Source: JAGOLU01 sp037138475
Lineage (GTDB): Bacteria; Patescibacteriota; Microgenomatia; UBA1406; GWC2-37-13
Length of the DNA stretch: 41,322 bases
Assembly: GCA_037138475.1 (NCBI GenBank)
Contig: JBAXII010000012.1
Location: 1 to 41,322, forward strand
Reading direction: 5' to 3'
The first letter of the stretch is position 1. Each line of letters starts with the position of its first letter. Below, in pieces: positions 9,347 to 18,505 of the stretch. Both the position numbers and the translations under genes were made by a program. Under the pieces are notes generated by a model. The model saw nothing but the letters and a program-made list of their open reading frames with translations, was not told the origin of the DNA and ran no database searches.

Positions 9347-10552
9347 TCAGTTGCCGATCTGTGAGGTGAGGTTGTAAATCGGCGAGAGTACCGCCATGAC
9401 TATAAACAGCACCACACCACCCATAACCACGAGAATCATAGGCTCAATCGCAGTTGTCAGCGCTTTCATAGCATTGTTTGTCTCAGACTCAAAATACTCT
9501 GAGATTTTCAACAGTATTTCATCCAGCTTTCCAGTCCGCTCTCCTACAGCAGCCATTTGGACGAGCACCGGGGGGAAAACTCCCTCCTTTTCAAATCCTT
9601 GGGATATAGTCAATCCTTTTTGGATACTCGAGTACACATTGCGAAACGCTTTCTGAAAGATCACATTTGCCGTCGCATCCACTACGATATTGATACTATC
9701 GAGCACGAGGACTCCCGCACTGAGGAGGAGTGAAAGGGTGCGTGTGGCAGTGACGAGACCCGCTACTTTTACCAGTGGCCCCACAATCGGGATATTCATA
9801 ATCGTAGTGTAGTACCACCACTGACCTGACTCTGTAGCCATTCGCTTTCGTAGTGCATACACTCCCCCACCTACTCCGATCAGTATCAGAGGCCACCATT
9901 TTGCAGAAAAGGTAGACATGCTCATAAGGATTTGGGTGGTGACGGGAAGCTCTATATTCAGCTCTGTATACAGACCCAGAAGTTGGGGGACCACAAAGGT
10001 GATGAGTATAAACACGACAGCAACCACGCCCACCATGACGATGACAGGATAGGTCATCGCACTCTTGAACCTTGATTTGAAGTCTCGTTGTTTTTCAAGA
10101 TCATCAGAGAGTTTGAGGAGTATCTCATTGAGCTTACCAGATACCTCACCTGCGGTGACTAGTGAGACGACGAGTTTGGGAAACTTTCCGGGAGTTTGTG
10201 CCAGGGCACTCGAGTAGGACTTTCCCGACTTGATGCTGGTGCTGATCTGCATGATCAAGTCACGAAGGGATTGTTTATCTATCTGCTCCACGAGTATGTC
10301 GTGCGCTCCGGTGATGGTCATGCCCGCATTCAGCATGATGCCCACCTGTCTAAAATATGCGATGATATCATCGTCAGTCACTCGCTCCAAAAGTGATGAC
10401 AAAAAAACGATCCTACCCTCGCTTGCTCGCTTGATATCAAGGGGAAAGTATTTGTTGTTGCGTAGGTACTCGATGACCTCCTTTTCAGACATCGCCTCCA
10501 GATGCCCCGTCACTTCCTGTTTCTGATACAGCGCACGATACACATACTTCAT
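9347..10552 (-). CDS. pilC: Type IV pilus inner-membrane platform protein PilC
   Basis: A 401-residue member of the GspF/PilC family, the membrane platform on which the PilB and PilT ATPases act. Two T2SSF-type cytoplasmic helical domains are visible (about residues 65-190 and 270-395), each followed by TM segments. The motif FRQVGIMLNAGMTI...IKSGKSYSSAL and its second copy LSLLLSAGVLVLDSI...IQKGLTISQGF show the internal duplication. Length is normal (~400). The gene starts 2 bp after the pilT stop, consistent with one minus-strand transcript pilB-pilT-pilC-prepilin. Confidence 0.93.
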   Translation of the reverse strand: MKYVYRALYQKQEVTGHLEAMSEKEVIEYLRNNKYFPLDIKRASEGRIVFLSSLLERVTDDDIIAYFRQVGIMLNAGMTITGAHDILVEQIDKQSLRDLIMQISTSIKSGKSYSSALAQTPGKFPKLVVSLVTAGEVSGKLNEILLKLSDDLEKQRDFKSRFKSAMTYPVIVMVGVVAVVFILITFVVPQLLGLYTELNIELPVTTQILMSMSTFSAKWWPLILIGVGGGVYALRKRMATESGQWWYYTTIMNIPIVGPLVKVAGLVTATRTLSLLLSAGVLVLDSINIVVDATANVIFQKAFRNVYSSIQKGLTISQGFEKEGVFPPVLVQMAAVGERTGKLDEILLKISEYFESETNNAMKALTTAIEPMILVVMGGVVLFIVMAVLSPIYNLTSQIGN

Positions 10553-10554
10553 GA

Positions 10555-11619
10555 TTATGAAGAAATGTACTTTTGTAACAAGGTAGGCTTATTTGCATAG
10601 GAGAGCGCTACATCTTTGGTGATGATTCCCTCTCGTGTCAACTTTGCGAGATACTTCTCAAACAATATCATCCCATGTTCGTCTCCAGTTTCGAGACTGC
10701 TGTCGATCATGTATGTTTTTGATTCACGTATAAGAGCAGCTATGGCAAATGTATTTTGCATGACCTCTATAGCAGGTATCAATGGTTGTGAAGCTATAGT
10801 TGTGGGCACCAGTCTCTGGGTCACGACGACTCGGAGCACGGACGCGAGCTGGGATCTGATTTGAGATTGTTGGAATGAGGGAAATGCATCAATGATACGA
10901 CTGACCGTCTCGCTCGTGGAGCTGGTGTGCAGTGTGGAAAATACCAGATGTCCCGTTTCTGCTGCGGTAAGAGCGGCAGAGATCGTGTCGTAATCGCGCA
11001 TTTCACCAAGGAGGATGATGTCTGGATCTTGGCGAAGTGCGCCTCTCAGAGCGTTTGGCCAGCTTTTGGTATCTCGTCCGAGCTCGCGTTGACTAACGAC
11101 GCTTTTACCCCGAGGAAATATATATTCGATAGGATCCTCAATGGTGATAATGTGTTTGTTTTCAGTTTGATTTACCTCTTGGACGAGTGCGGCGAGAGAG
11201 GTGGATTTACCCTCTCCGGTAGGACCGGTAAAAAGCACGAGGCCTTCTTTGTGTTTTGTAAATGAGTGAAACAAACTGGGGAGTTTGAGCTCCTCGATGG
11301 TGCGTATCTTGTCTGAGATATAGCGAAATGATGCGGCAACAGTGTGCTGTTGAAAGTAAAAATTTGCACGAAACCGTAAACCTTCTGGGGTGGTTATGCT
11401 GATATCGAGCTCATAGTGAAACAGCAATATCTCCTTTTGCTCATTGCTAAGGAGCGACTGGAGCATCGCGTTTGTTTCCTCGGCAGAGAGTGGGGGGATA
11501 GAGTTGAGCTGATACATCTCACGACTGATACGAAGTGTGGGAGAGTAACCAGCTACCACATGCAAGTCAGATGCATTTCGGTCAACAGCGAGTTTGAGAA
11601 GTTCTTGTATGGTGACCAT
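10555..11619 (-). CDS. pilT: Pilus retraction ATPase PilT
   Basis: A 354-residue hexameric secretion ATPase that powers pilus retraction. Visible motifs: N-terminal PAS-like domain with ASDLHVVAGYSP (16-27), Walker A GPTGEGKS (132-139, Glu where Ser is usual), the Asp-box region IITIEDPIEYIF, Walker B IILLGEMRD, and the His box TGHLVFSTLHT. The C-terminal extension is of PilT type, and there is no GspE zinc module. It lies 9 bp after pilB. The Glu in the P-loop is tolerated by the GxxxxGK[ST] consensus, so activity is expected. Confidence 0.93.
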   Translation of the reverse strand: MVTIQELLKLAVDRNASDLHVVAGYSPTLRISREMYQLNSIPPLSAEETNAMLQSLLSNEQKEILLFHYELDISITTPEGLRFRANFYFQQHTVAASFRYISDKIRTIEELKLPSLFHSFTKHKEGLVLFTGPTGEGKSTSLAALVQEVNQTENKHIITIEDPIEYIFPRGKSVVSQRELGRDTKSWPNALRGALRQDPDIILLGEMRDYDTISAALTAAETGHLVFSTLHTSSTSETVSRIIDAFPSFQQSQIRSQLASVLRVVVTQRLVPTTIASQPLIPAIEVMQNTFAIAALIRESKTYMIDSSLETGDEHGMILFEKYLAKLTREGIITKDVALSYANKPTLLQKYISS

Positions 11620-11628
11620 GATATGCGA

Positions 11629-13335
11629 TTATTGGGTAAGTCTCAGAATCTCCTCTATGGTGGTAAGTCCAGATACAGCTTTGAGAAGACCATCTTGGCG
11701 CATGGTGATCATCCCCTCATTTCGTGCCTGACGCTCTATCTCTCCAGCTGAAGCATGTTGGATAATGAGTTGGTTGATCTTTGCGGACATACTGAGCACT
11801 TCAAATATACCGATGCGTCCATAATATCCCGTATGATCACACTGCTCACATCCAGAGCCCTTATACAATAAATTGGGGAGCTGTAGTGGTTCACGATTTA
11901 CTCGAAGTTCATTATTCAGAAGCTCCATCTCCTCGATTGAGGGGGTGTATGATATCTTGCAATGTGGACATATTTGTCTCGCGATGCGCTGTGCGACGGT
12001 ACAAATCAATGCAGAGGATATGAGAAACGGCTCAGCACCGAGATCAGTCAATCGAGGGATTGCCGTCGCCGCACTGTTGGTGTGAAGCGTAGCAAAAACC
12101 AAATGTCCCGTGAGTGCTGCTTGGACTGCTAGTTGTGTCGTTTCTGTATCGCGGATTTCTCCAATCAGGATGATATTTGGGTCCTGTCTGAGAAATGAAC
12201 GTAGCCCACTCGCAAAAGTGAGACCAGCCTGAGGGTTGATCTGAACCTGATTGATACCATTGATCTGATACTCGACTGGATCCTCGAGCGTCATGATATT
12301 GGTACTGGGTTTATTCAGCATGGTCAGGATGGAGTATAGGGTGGTTGTTTTTCCAGAACCAGTAGGTCCGGTGACCAAGATTATTCCGTAGGGACGAGAG
12401 ATCGCATCCTGTACCGTGTGCAGGTTGCCATGATGGAGACCTATCTCGGATAGGGTAGGCAGTCCTCCACTTTTGCGCAGCAAACGCATAACGATCTTTT
12501 CCCCGTAAACCGTGGGAAGTGTAGACACGCGTATATCTGCCTCAGTTTTTCCAGAGCCTATACTAAAGCGACCATCCTGAGGGATACGGCGCTCATCGAG
12601 CTTCAATCCCGACATGATCTTCAAACGAGACACAAGGGATTCGTGTAACGAGGTCGGAAGACTCAGCTTTTCCTGCAGTATGCCATCGATACGATAGCGG
12701 ACACGAGTCTGTGTTTGTTGCGGCTCAATATGAATATCGGATGCTCTACTTTGGCTCGCAAAGTCCATGATAGTATCCACTATTTTGATGATAGGAGAAT
12801 CATCAGCAGTTTTATTTGTGTCCTTGGAGGTGTCAGGAAGAGTTTTGTGCAATATCTCCTTATTTTCCTCGAGAGCTTGAGAAACCTCCGGGGCAAAGGA
12901 TTGGCTGTACGAAGTAGCTATGGCTTTTTCGATATCCTCGGGATAGGCGAGGCAGAACTCGATGTGATATCCTGTTTTTTGCTCGAGAAAATTTTGAAGG
13001 TTGAGATTGAGAGGATCAGTAGTAGCCACAGATATGATGTGTTGCTCCTCATTGATCTTAAACCCGAGTATCGAATGCCTGATCGCAAGCATCTTGGGGA
13101 TGAGCGAGAGTGCTTGAGGGTTCACTGCAACTTTGTCTATGACGACACTTGGCACATTCAGACACCGTGCTTTTGCCTCCAGAAGCGCGTCTTTTGGCGC
13201 CAAATTATATTTTAATATAATGGTTTCAATTTCTTCATGAGACTGAAGTGCCTCAAGCTCGAGCTTTTCAGAAAGATTTGCGTCGATATAGCCACGCTCA
13301 ACGAGTGCTGAGAGGTAAATTTTTGGAGAAAGCAT
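11629..13335 (-). CDS. pilB: Pilus extension ATPase PilB
   Basis: A 568-residue GspE/PilB-type assembly ATPase. An MshEN-like N-terminal domain (MLSPKIYLSALVERGYIDANL... to ~150) precedes the ATPase core. The core has RASDIHIEPQ, Walker A GPTGSGKTTT, Walker B IILIGEIRD and the His box TGHLVFATLHTN. A tetracysteine zinc module, CPHC...CEQC, lies near the C-terminus. I chose ATG 13335 because the longer ORF adds a hydrophobic stretch unlike family N-termini. It heads the minus-strand pilus transcript and is divergent from the pilin/pilMNO transcript. A phased AT-rich repeat element lies immediately upstream (13385-13467). Confidence 0.93.
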   Translation of the reverse strand: MLSPKIYLSALVERGYIDANLSEKLELEALQSHEEIETIILKYNLAPKDALLEAKARCLNVPSVVIDKVAVNPQALSLIPKMLAIRHSILGFKINEEQHIISVATTDPLNLNLQNFLEQKTGYHIEFCLAYPEDIEKAIATSYSQSFAPEVSQALEENKEILHKTLPDTSKDTNKTADDSPIIKIVDTIMDFASQSRASDIHIEPQQTQTRVRYRIDGILQEKLSLPTSLHESLVSRLKIMSGLKLDERRIPQDGRFSIGSGKTEADIRVSTLPTVYGEKIVMRLLRKSGGLPTLSEIGLHHGNLHTVQDAISRPYGIILVTGPTGSGKTTTLYSILTMLNKPSTNIMTLEDPVEYQINGINQVQINPQAGLTFASGLRSFLRQDPNIILIGEIRDTETTQLAVQAALTGHLVFATLHTNSAATAIPRLTDLGAEPFLISSALICTVAQRIARQICPHCKISYTPSIEEMELLNNELRVNREPLQLPNLLYKGSGCEQCDHTGYYGRIGIFEVLSMSAKINQLIIQHASAGEIERQARNEGMITMRQDGLLKAVSGLTTIEEILRLTQ

Positions 13336-13384
13336 ACGACATAACAATACCAAATATTTTAGTATCAATCAACATCAAAAAGCA

Positions 13385-13467
13385 AATCCACAATTTCCAA
13401 TTTACAATCTTCAAATAATGCAAATTTAAATTAAAATAGGAATTAGATAGTAGGTATTAGAAATTAG
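13385..13467. repeat. Phased heptad repeat element, complete copy
   Basis: Units in register: AATCCAC, AATTTCC, AATTTAC, AATCTTC, AAATAAT, GCAAATT, an AT-rich core, then GAATTAG, ATAGTAG, GTATTAG, AAATTAG. The left array shares exact heptads AATCCAC, AATTTAC and AAATAAT with the insertion inside the 16S gene (29517-29551). It separates the divergent pilB and pilin transcripts, so their promoters must lie in or beside it. Confidence 0.7.
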
Positions 13468-13515
13468 TCTCATATTTCACCTGCAGTACTTCACGGGACG
13501 AGTGAATATGCTATT

Positions 13516-13959
13516 ATGAATCATATGAAAAAGTCCACACGCACACAGGGTTTTACCTTTATTGAGCTCATTATCGCGATTGTGATCATCGGCATACTCA
13601 GTGTGATGGGAATCGGTTCGTATACCAACTCGCTCAAAGCAAGTCGAGACGCACGGCGCATAGTCGATATTGACTCTATTCGGAGTGCGCTGGAACAATA
13701 TAAATCAAACGACACAAACTCATCGTATCCTGCTACTTTGTCGGCATTAGAAGAACCTACTAAATACATTTCATTGCCGGTTGATCCAAAGACAAAAAGC
13801 ACCGACGACTATGTGTATGCACCAACGTGCGATGCTGAGTCGGGATACTGCACCCAGTACACGATTACAGCGACACTTGAAATACCTAAGAATGATAGTT
13901 ACGTATACAAAGTCGATGTTTTTGGCAAAATCAAATCAACTGAAAAATCAAATGAATAG
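13516..13959 (+). CDS. Prepilin (GspG/PilA-like)
   Basis: 147 residues with a canonical prepilin signal: KKSTRTQG then FTFIELIIAIVIIGILSVMGIGSY, cleaved after Gly with a +5 Glu. The mature part begins SLKASRDARRIVDIDSIRSALEQYKSN, as in GspG-type major pseudopilins and Gram-positive type IV pilins, and is short (~135 residues). It is the first gene of the plus-strand pilus cluster and the best candidate for a major subunit. Its stop overlaps the next start (AATGAATAG). Confidence 0.87.
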   Translation: MNHMKKSTRTQGFTFIELIIAIVIIGILSVMGIGSYTNSLKASRDARRIVDIDSIRSALEQYKSNDTNSSYPATLSALEEPTKYISLPVDPKTKSTDDYVYAPTCDAESGYCTQYTITATLEIPKNDSYVYKVDVFGKIKSTEKSNE

Positions 13960-14518
13960 GCTTGACCTTATGACGCGTTCTGCATTTACTCTCATCGAAA
14001 TCATGGTGGTGATAGCCATCATTGTCACAGTATCTGGGTTTGTCATAGCGCGGATACAAGTTGATGATGCTAAAGCCCTCACGTTTGAAACTTCCAAGAT
14101 GGTCGACACTATAGAGTACATGAGGTCCCTTTCTGGCGCTGCAAATGCACGCGAGTGTCCTGCATTTACAGGCGCTGATTCTGCCAAGATACCAAAGCTC
14201 GAGAGTGTGTCTCTGGATATATCCAGTCCCAACTCATATAATGTGAGCACAAAATGTGATAGTGAGGAAAAAAGTAAAGTACTTATAACTCGAAATCTAC
14301 AATCTGGAAACACCTTTACGTTGAGTTCTGCAGGACAGATTGTTTCATATTTGGGTTTGAATACCGTGAACGCTTACCCCCTGGATGGATACGTTGAAGA
14401 GGTAAAAATGCTCTCTGCATCCAAAAAAGACTGCAGCTGTATAAAGATCCTTGCTACTGGTCTCCCCCTGACTTCAACGAGCTGTGAAGTAAAAGAAGGG
14501 TATAAGTGCACTTACTAA
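13952..14518 (+). CDS. Minor prepilin (GspH/FimT-like)
   Basis: 188 residues from ATG 13952, which overlaps the previous stop; ATG 13970 (MTRSAFTLIE) is an alternative. The leader is followed by FTLIEIMVVIAIIVTVSGFVIARIQ, a prepilin helix with +5 Glu. Position two in a pseudopilin series and the short leader fit a GspH/FimT-type minor pilin that primes fibre assembly. Six Cys residues in the C-terminal half (CDSEE, CSC, CEVKEGYKC) suggest disulfides. Residues upstream of 13952 in the open frame are a shadow of the preceding gene. Confidence 0.8.
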   Translation: MNRLDLMTRSAFTLIEIMVVIAIIVTVSGFVIARIQVDDAKALTFETSKMVDTIEYMRSLSGAANARECPAFTGADSAKIPKLESVSLDISSPNSYNVSTKCDSEEKSKVLITRNLQSGNTFTLSSAGQIVSYLGLNTVNAYPLDGYVEEVKMLSASKKDCSCIKILATGLPLTSTSCEVKEGYKCTY

Positions 14519-14524
14519 TCACGT

Positions 14525-15058
14525 ATGCAACCAAAAACAATTCATTTTCGCCCTGGCCTCAGTCTCGTGGAGACTATGATTTTTGTGGCGATTGTCAGTG
14601 TGGTATTTGTCACCATCATTTCAAGTATGGTGGGGACTTCGCGGATCGCCAAAAGTGATTTCCATCGCCTCTATGCGACGAGATATGCTGATGATGCGAT
14701 CGAGTGGCTTCGTTTCAGCTCGTCAAGAGGCTGGCAAACATTTTGGAATAAAATTCCATCACAGAGTACTGAGACCGAATACTGTATGAATATAAATCTA
14801 GGACTTGCTGATGAATTTGAGATTGATGAGGGGGCCATCATACGTCCTATCACCTCAGGGTCGGCCTGTGAGTATCGAGGGATGGTCATGGCATCGGCAA
14901 ATCCCCCACTTCCGACGGTAGGCCCACAGATATTTCGTCGCACGGTCAAGTTTACTACGACAAATATTACTGAACCTGTCAAAGTCACCGTCACCGTCTC
15001 GTGGCAAGATAGCACAAAGTCTCCATCCGTCACCTCAACCACCATACTATCACCATGA
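14525..15058 (+). CDS. Minor prepilin (PilV/GspI-like)
   Basis: 177 residues. The N-terminus FRPGLSLVETMIFVAIVSVVFVTIISSMVG has the prepilin glycine, +5 Glu and hydrophobic helix. The mature domain includes RRTVKFTTTNITEPVKVTVTVSW, a beta-sheet pattern common in PilV/GspI minor pilins. The stop overlaps the next start (ATGA-type, 4 bp), so the two are translationally coupled. It probably forms part of a tip or priming complex with its neighbours. Confidence 0.8.
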   Translation: MQPKTIHFRPGLSLVETMIFVAIVSVVFVTIISSMVGTSRIAKSDFHRLYATRYADDAIEWLRFSSSRGWQTFWNKIPSQSTETEYCMNINLGLADEFEIDEGAIIRPITSGSACEYRGMVMASANPPLPTVGPQIFRRTVKFTTTNITEPVKVTVTVSWQDSTKSPSVTSTTILSP

Positions 15059-15681
15059 ACAGCACACAGATATCCCATAAACCAGGATTTACTCTCGTTG
15101 AGGTCATTATCGTGCTTTCTATCATCGCACTCTCATTTCCCATCCTTTTCTCTACGCTTTTTGTCGTGACGCGCCAGCAGGTCTCAACCAATAGGCTCAC
15201 CGATGTAAAGCAACAAGGGGACGCAGTGATGAACTACCTTACGACACAAATACGTAATAATGCTATACAAATACAAACTTTCAATGGTGTAAACTGGGTA
15301 AGTGCATGTGAAGGAGCAAGTGCTGGAGTTGAAGAAATTACCAATAGCACAACACCCATCTATGGATCCATCTCCTTTTTGAATGGAGAGACACAGAGCG
15401 ACAGTATCTTCAAGGTAGCAAAAGGACAACTCTGTAGACAAACTAGACCAGATGCTCCAGCGGATATCGATACAACGCTCTGCGAGGAAGCTCTTACCAA
15501 TAGATCCGTAGTGGTGAGCGATCTCCTGATTCAATGTATCAATGTTGACACCACTACAAGCCCATTTGTAGAAATTAGTTTTGTGCTAACGGGGGCAAAG
15601 GGTGAAGCGGCGGGAGTCGATTCTTCCACCATGAATTTTTCTACCAAAGTCCAACTTCGACGGAAAACCCAAGCTCTCTAG
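15055..15681 (+). CDS. Minor prepilin (PilW/GspJ-like)
   Basis: 208 residues. KPGFTLVEVIIVLSIIALSFPILFSTLFVV is a prepilin signal and assembly helix with +5 Glu. It is longer than the other pilins here, with four Cys residues in the globular part and RQQVSTNRLTDVKQQGDAVMNYLTTQIRNNA after the helix, as in PilW/GspJ proteins. It closes the run of four prepilin genes; the 85-bp gap to pilM shows no gene. Confidence 0.8.
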   Translation: MNSTQISHKPGFTLVEVIIVLSIIALSFPILFSTLFVVTRQQVSTNRLTDVKQQGDAVMNYLTTQIRNNAIQIQTFNGVNWVSACEGASAGVEEITNSTTPIYGSISFLNGETQSDSIFKVAKGQLCRQTRPDAPADIDTTLCEEALTNRSVVVSDLLIQCINVDTTTSPFVEISFVLTGAKGEAAGVDSSTMNFSTKVQLRRKTQAL

Positions 15682-15766
15682 AACAGTACTAATTCTGAAT
15701 TATTCACTATTCATTTTTCTCAACTCCCCTTGTATCTAACCCACTCCATGTGCTACTGTTATATCT

Positions 15767-16786
15767 ATGAAGCCTCCTTTGTTTGCTATTGAGATCAACG
15801 AAAGTGTCACGCGCATTGCGAGCGCACGATTTGAAAATGGAGTCGTGTTTCTCGAGTCTATAGGCACCATAGATACTGAGCCGGGATTTTTCACTACTGC
15901 AGATACCAGTATCACTCAGCAAAAGCAGGCTCACATCATCCATACGCTTTGTGCCGACCTCAAAATCACTACTAAGCATGTAAATATCGTGATACCAGAT
16001 GCAGTCTCGTATGCCCAAGTACTAGAAACTCCTGTCCTTTCCGAGGCAGACCTCGTCAGCTCGATCCGTTATCAGGCGGACGAGTTCATTCCAATGAAAG
16101 TCGAAGATACCTATCTTGATCTGGAGATTTTGAAACAGGACACTGATGCAGGCAAACTAGATATCCTCATCGTCGCGGCGCCGCGCAAGATGGTTGATGG
16201 GATATATCGTAGCGTTGAGTTAGCTGGCTTGACTCCGGCCAGACTCGAAACAGAGGTGAGTGCTATCAGTCGCCTCGTGTCTGAAGTGATGCAAGTCAAA
16301 CCAGTTCATGAAGGATACTGCATCCTAAATGTCGGTTACTCAGCAAGTTCGCTCTATGTCATCGATACAAACACGAGTGCCCTCGTGTTTTACAAAACAT
16401 GTAAAATCGGTTTTGACCTCGTGCTCCGAGAAATCATGACAAACTTGAACATATCCAAAGAGGCAGCTATCGCCCTCCTTGCAGAGCCTGGGGCAAGGAG
16501 ATCCGAAGTAGTGACCTCTATCAGTACCTCACTCAAAGAGCTTGGTCATGAGGTAGATAGATTGGTTGAGGCGTATACCCGACGGTTTAGCTTGCCCGTC
16601 CAACACATTTTCTCTATCAATTTTTCTTCATATATCAGTGACTTCAATCGACTCATGACGAGCTTTACAAACTACCAGGTAGAGTCGCTGCCACTCAACA
16701 CCGTATATGTCCCCAACCCGGTGGTAAAGGCATTTTCGAGTGAGATCACGGGTTTTGCTTCAGTTGTATCGTCTATCACTGTATGA
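15767..16786 (+). CDS. pilM: Pilus assembly ATPase-fold protein PilM
   Basis: 339 residues of the actin-like PilM family, the cytoplasmic member of the PilMNO alignment complex. PLFAIEINESVTRIASARFENG is the phosphate-1 type start. SVQ-like PVLSEADLVSSIRYQADEFIPM and DLEILKQD (SHS2 insert) follow. CILNVGYSASSLYVID is the second phosphate loop and GFDLVLREIMTNLNISKEAA a conserved PilM/FtsA-type helix. The stop overlaps pilN by 4 bp. It would bind the N-terminus of PilN at the membrane. Confidence 0.88.
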   Translation: MKPPLFAIEINESVTRIASARFENGVVFLESIGTIDTEPGFFTTADTSITQQKQAHIIHTLCADLKITTKHVNIVIPDAVSYAQVLETPVLSEADLVSSIRYQADEFIPMKVEDTYLDLEILKQDTDAGKLDILIVAAPRKMVDGIYRSVELAGLTPARLETEVSAISRLVSEVMQVKPVHEGYCILNVGYSASSLYVIDTNTSALVFYKTCKIGFDLVLREIMTNLNISKEAAIALLAEPGARRSEVVTSISTSLKELGHEVDRLVEAYTRRFSLPVQHIFSINFSSYISDFNRLMTSFTNYQVESLPLNTVYVPNPVVKAFSSEITGFASVVSSITV

Positions 16787-17358
16787 CCAGCTCCATTTTT
16801 ACCAAAAAAATCAACCTCTTTACTGCGGTCGAAGAGCAGCGAGCTGCTGCAACGAAAAAGCTCCGTACATTTTCAGTGCTTTGCATGCGCATCTCAATGC
16901 TGCTTGGACTCCTTCTCATGTTCTCGTTTTTGATCCAGATCAAACTCAGATCCGACAACGCACAGTTTGCCTCATCTCTCAAATCAGTCGAACAACGCAT
17001 CGAAAGTCAATTTGAGCATCAGCTCAAGATGTCAGTCATTGATGGCAGACTTGCAAAGATAGCAAGCGCGTCCACATCAGATATACAGTATGTGAGTCTC
17101 CATACTCGTATTTACAAGCTGCTATCCCTCGCAGGGGTATCTTTGAGGATGAACAAACTAACCATAGAAAAGCAACATCAGTTTACAGCCGAGGTTGAGT
17201 TTCTGAGCAGCGAAGATTTGCGTACGTATTTGACTGTGGTGGAGGGGCCTGAGTTTCAGAAGAAAATCAAACAGTTTAGTGTCCAAGACTTTCGCCTAAA
17301 CAAACCAGATGCAAAGAATAACTCAGTTACTCTATCGATTGGAGGGACCATACTATGA
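16783..17358 (+). CDS. PilN-like pilus assembly protein
   Basis: A 191-residue bitopic protein: a ~40-residue cytosolic N-terminus starting TSSIFTKKINLFTAVEEQ (INL resembles the PilM-binding INLLP motif of PilN), one TM helix (about 35-57), a coiled-coil-like stretch and a small alpha/beta C-terminal domain. It is coupled by 4-bp overlaps to pilM and the PilO-like gene. Primary sequence is too divergent to be certain; the assignment rests on position, topology and the INLF motif. Confidence 0.7.
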   Translation: MTSSIFTKKINLFTAVEEQRAAATKKLRTFSVLCMRISMLLGLLLMFSFLIQIKLRSDNAQFASSLKSVEQRIESQFEHQLKMSVIDGRLAKIASASTSDIQYVSLHTRIYKLLSLAGVSLRMNKLTIEKQHQFTAEVEFLSSEDLRTYLTVVEGPEFQKKIKQFSVQDFRLNKPDAKNNSVTLSIGGTIL

Positions 17359-18053
17359 ACCCCAAACTAGCTAAATTTATATTTCTCCAGCGTTTATATG
17401 CGCTTACGGAGCAGATTATGTACCCAGTGATTGCCGTTGTACTGCTCATCCTGTTGGCATTTCAACTGTATGGCATTTATACGATTTCACTTGAGCGGTT
17501 TGTGATCACTGAGCGACTTGACGCGTTGAATGAGACTCATAATCAAATCACTGGCAAAAGATCCCTTCCTATTGCCGAGCGCGATACATACAGCGCTGCA
17601 CTTCTCAAATTGATTCCACTCACCGAAGATATTTTTCAAATCACCAGCACCATCAACGCTCTTGCAGCGGATACAGATATGAAGATAGACCAGTTCTCTC
17701 CTCCACGGGAGGCTGATGTTAAAAAAGGCACGACACAAGTGTCCGTAAATATCTCAGGCACTACTACTGCGTTTGAAAACTTTTTGCAGAAATATCAGTA
17801 TTTGAGCGGGAGATTTATGACCTTGAGCTCTGTACGTGTCTCATACAAGGATGGTACCGTGACTGCACAGCTTACTCTCGTATTTTATACTGCTCCCATC
17901 CCCAAAGATAAAACAGAGCTCACGGGTCTCAGGGATCCTCAGCGCAAACTCTTAACTACTATCAAACCATACCTTGAAAAACTCGGGAGTGCGGGCATCA
18001 TTGATGATTCAGAGACGGTAGATGTGGACTATCCAACTGCGGGATCGTTTTAA
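17355..18053 (+). CDS. PilO-like pilus assembly protein
   Basis: 232 residues: a short cytosolic N-terminus, one TM helix (about 20-43), a coiled-coil region, then a ferredoxin-like domain with ALLKLIPLTEDIFQITSTINALAADTDMKIDQFSP and GTTTAFENFLQKYQYLSGRFMTLSSV, which resembles PilO-type periplasmic domains. It is the last gene of the plus-strand pilus operon and overlaps the PilN-like gene by 4 bp. It would pair with PilN outside the membrane. No PilP or PilQ follows, as expected if there is no outer membrane. Confidence 0.72.
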   Translation: MNPKLAKFIFLQRLYALTEQIMYPVIAVVLLILLAFQLYGIYTISLERFVITERLDALNETHNQITGKRSLPIAERDTYSAALLKLIPLTEDIFQITSTINALAADTDMKIDQFSPPREADVKKGTTQVSVNISGTTTAFENFLQKYQYLSGRFMTLSSVRVSYKDGTVTAQLTLVFYTAPIPKDKTELTGLRDPQRKLLTTIKPYLEKLGSAGIIDDSETVDVDYPTAGSF

Positions 18054-18074
18054 GCGGGCGCGTGCACCTGTAGT

Positions 18075-18140
18075 TGTCACGCATTGGATCCTCGCCTACG
18101 CAAGGCTCCGCCCGTAGGGTTACGCCCGGAGGGATGACAG
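18075..18140. repeat. GTCAT-type palindromic repeat
   Basis: A unit beginning GTCACGCATTGGATCC and ending GGAGGGATGACAG, with internal GGCTCCGCCC/GGGTTACGCCC self-complementarity. It lies between the convergent PilO-like and rpsP genes. Nothing else is evident in 18054-18226 beyond a pyrimidine-rich tract after rpsP. Confidence 0.5.
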
Positions 18141-18226
18141 TCAAGGAGGGAATTCCATATAACTAGTACAGTAATGACACAAAACGAAGGCTTAGATAAA
18201 GCTTAAAAAAAGAAGGGAGAGAGCTC

Positions 18227-18457
18227 TTAGGCGATCTTGAGCTTTGCGACTCCATCAGAGAGGATGGCGCCGACACCGGTCCAGTAGACATAGCGATCCT
18301 TTTTGACCACTACCGTGGCAGGGGAAGTCAGCGGATTGTAGGTCCCGATTGTCTCGATAAAAGCTCCATTCTGCTTGCTGGCACGCTCACAAACCACGAT
18401 ACGATAGAAAGGCTGTTTCTTTTTGCCGATGCGGGTGAGTCTGATAGTTGCTGCCAT
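18227..18457 (-). CDS. rpsP: 30S ribosomal protein S16
   Basis: 76 residues, starting AATIRLTRIGKKKQPFYRIVVCERASKQNGAFIETIGTYNPL, the S16 signature. It ends without the longer tail of many S16 proteins (usual 80-90). It is an early-assembly protein of the 30S body. It is the last of umuC-rpmF-nusB-rnc-rpsP on the minus strand. Confidence 0.95.
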   Translation of the reverse strand: MAATIRLTRIGKKKQPFYRIVVCERASKQNGAFIETIGTYNPLTSPATVVVKKDRYVYWTGVGAILSDGVAKLKIA

Positions 18458-18505
18458 AAAAGGTGTTCGAAAATGTCATTTAGTATTCGAGCTGGAGGTA
18501 GTATA

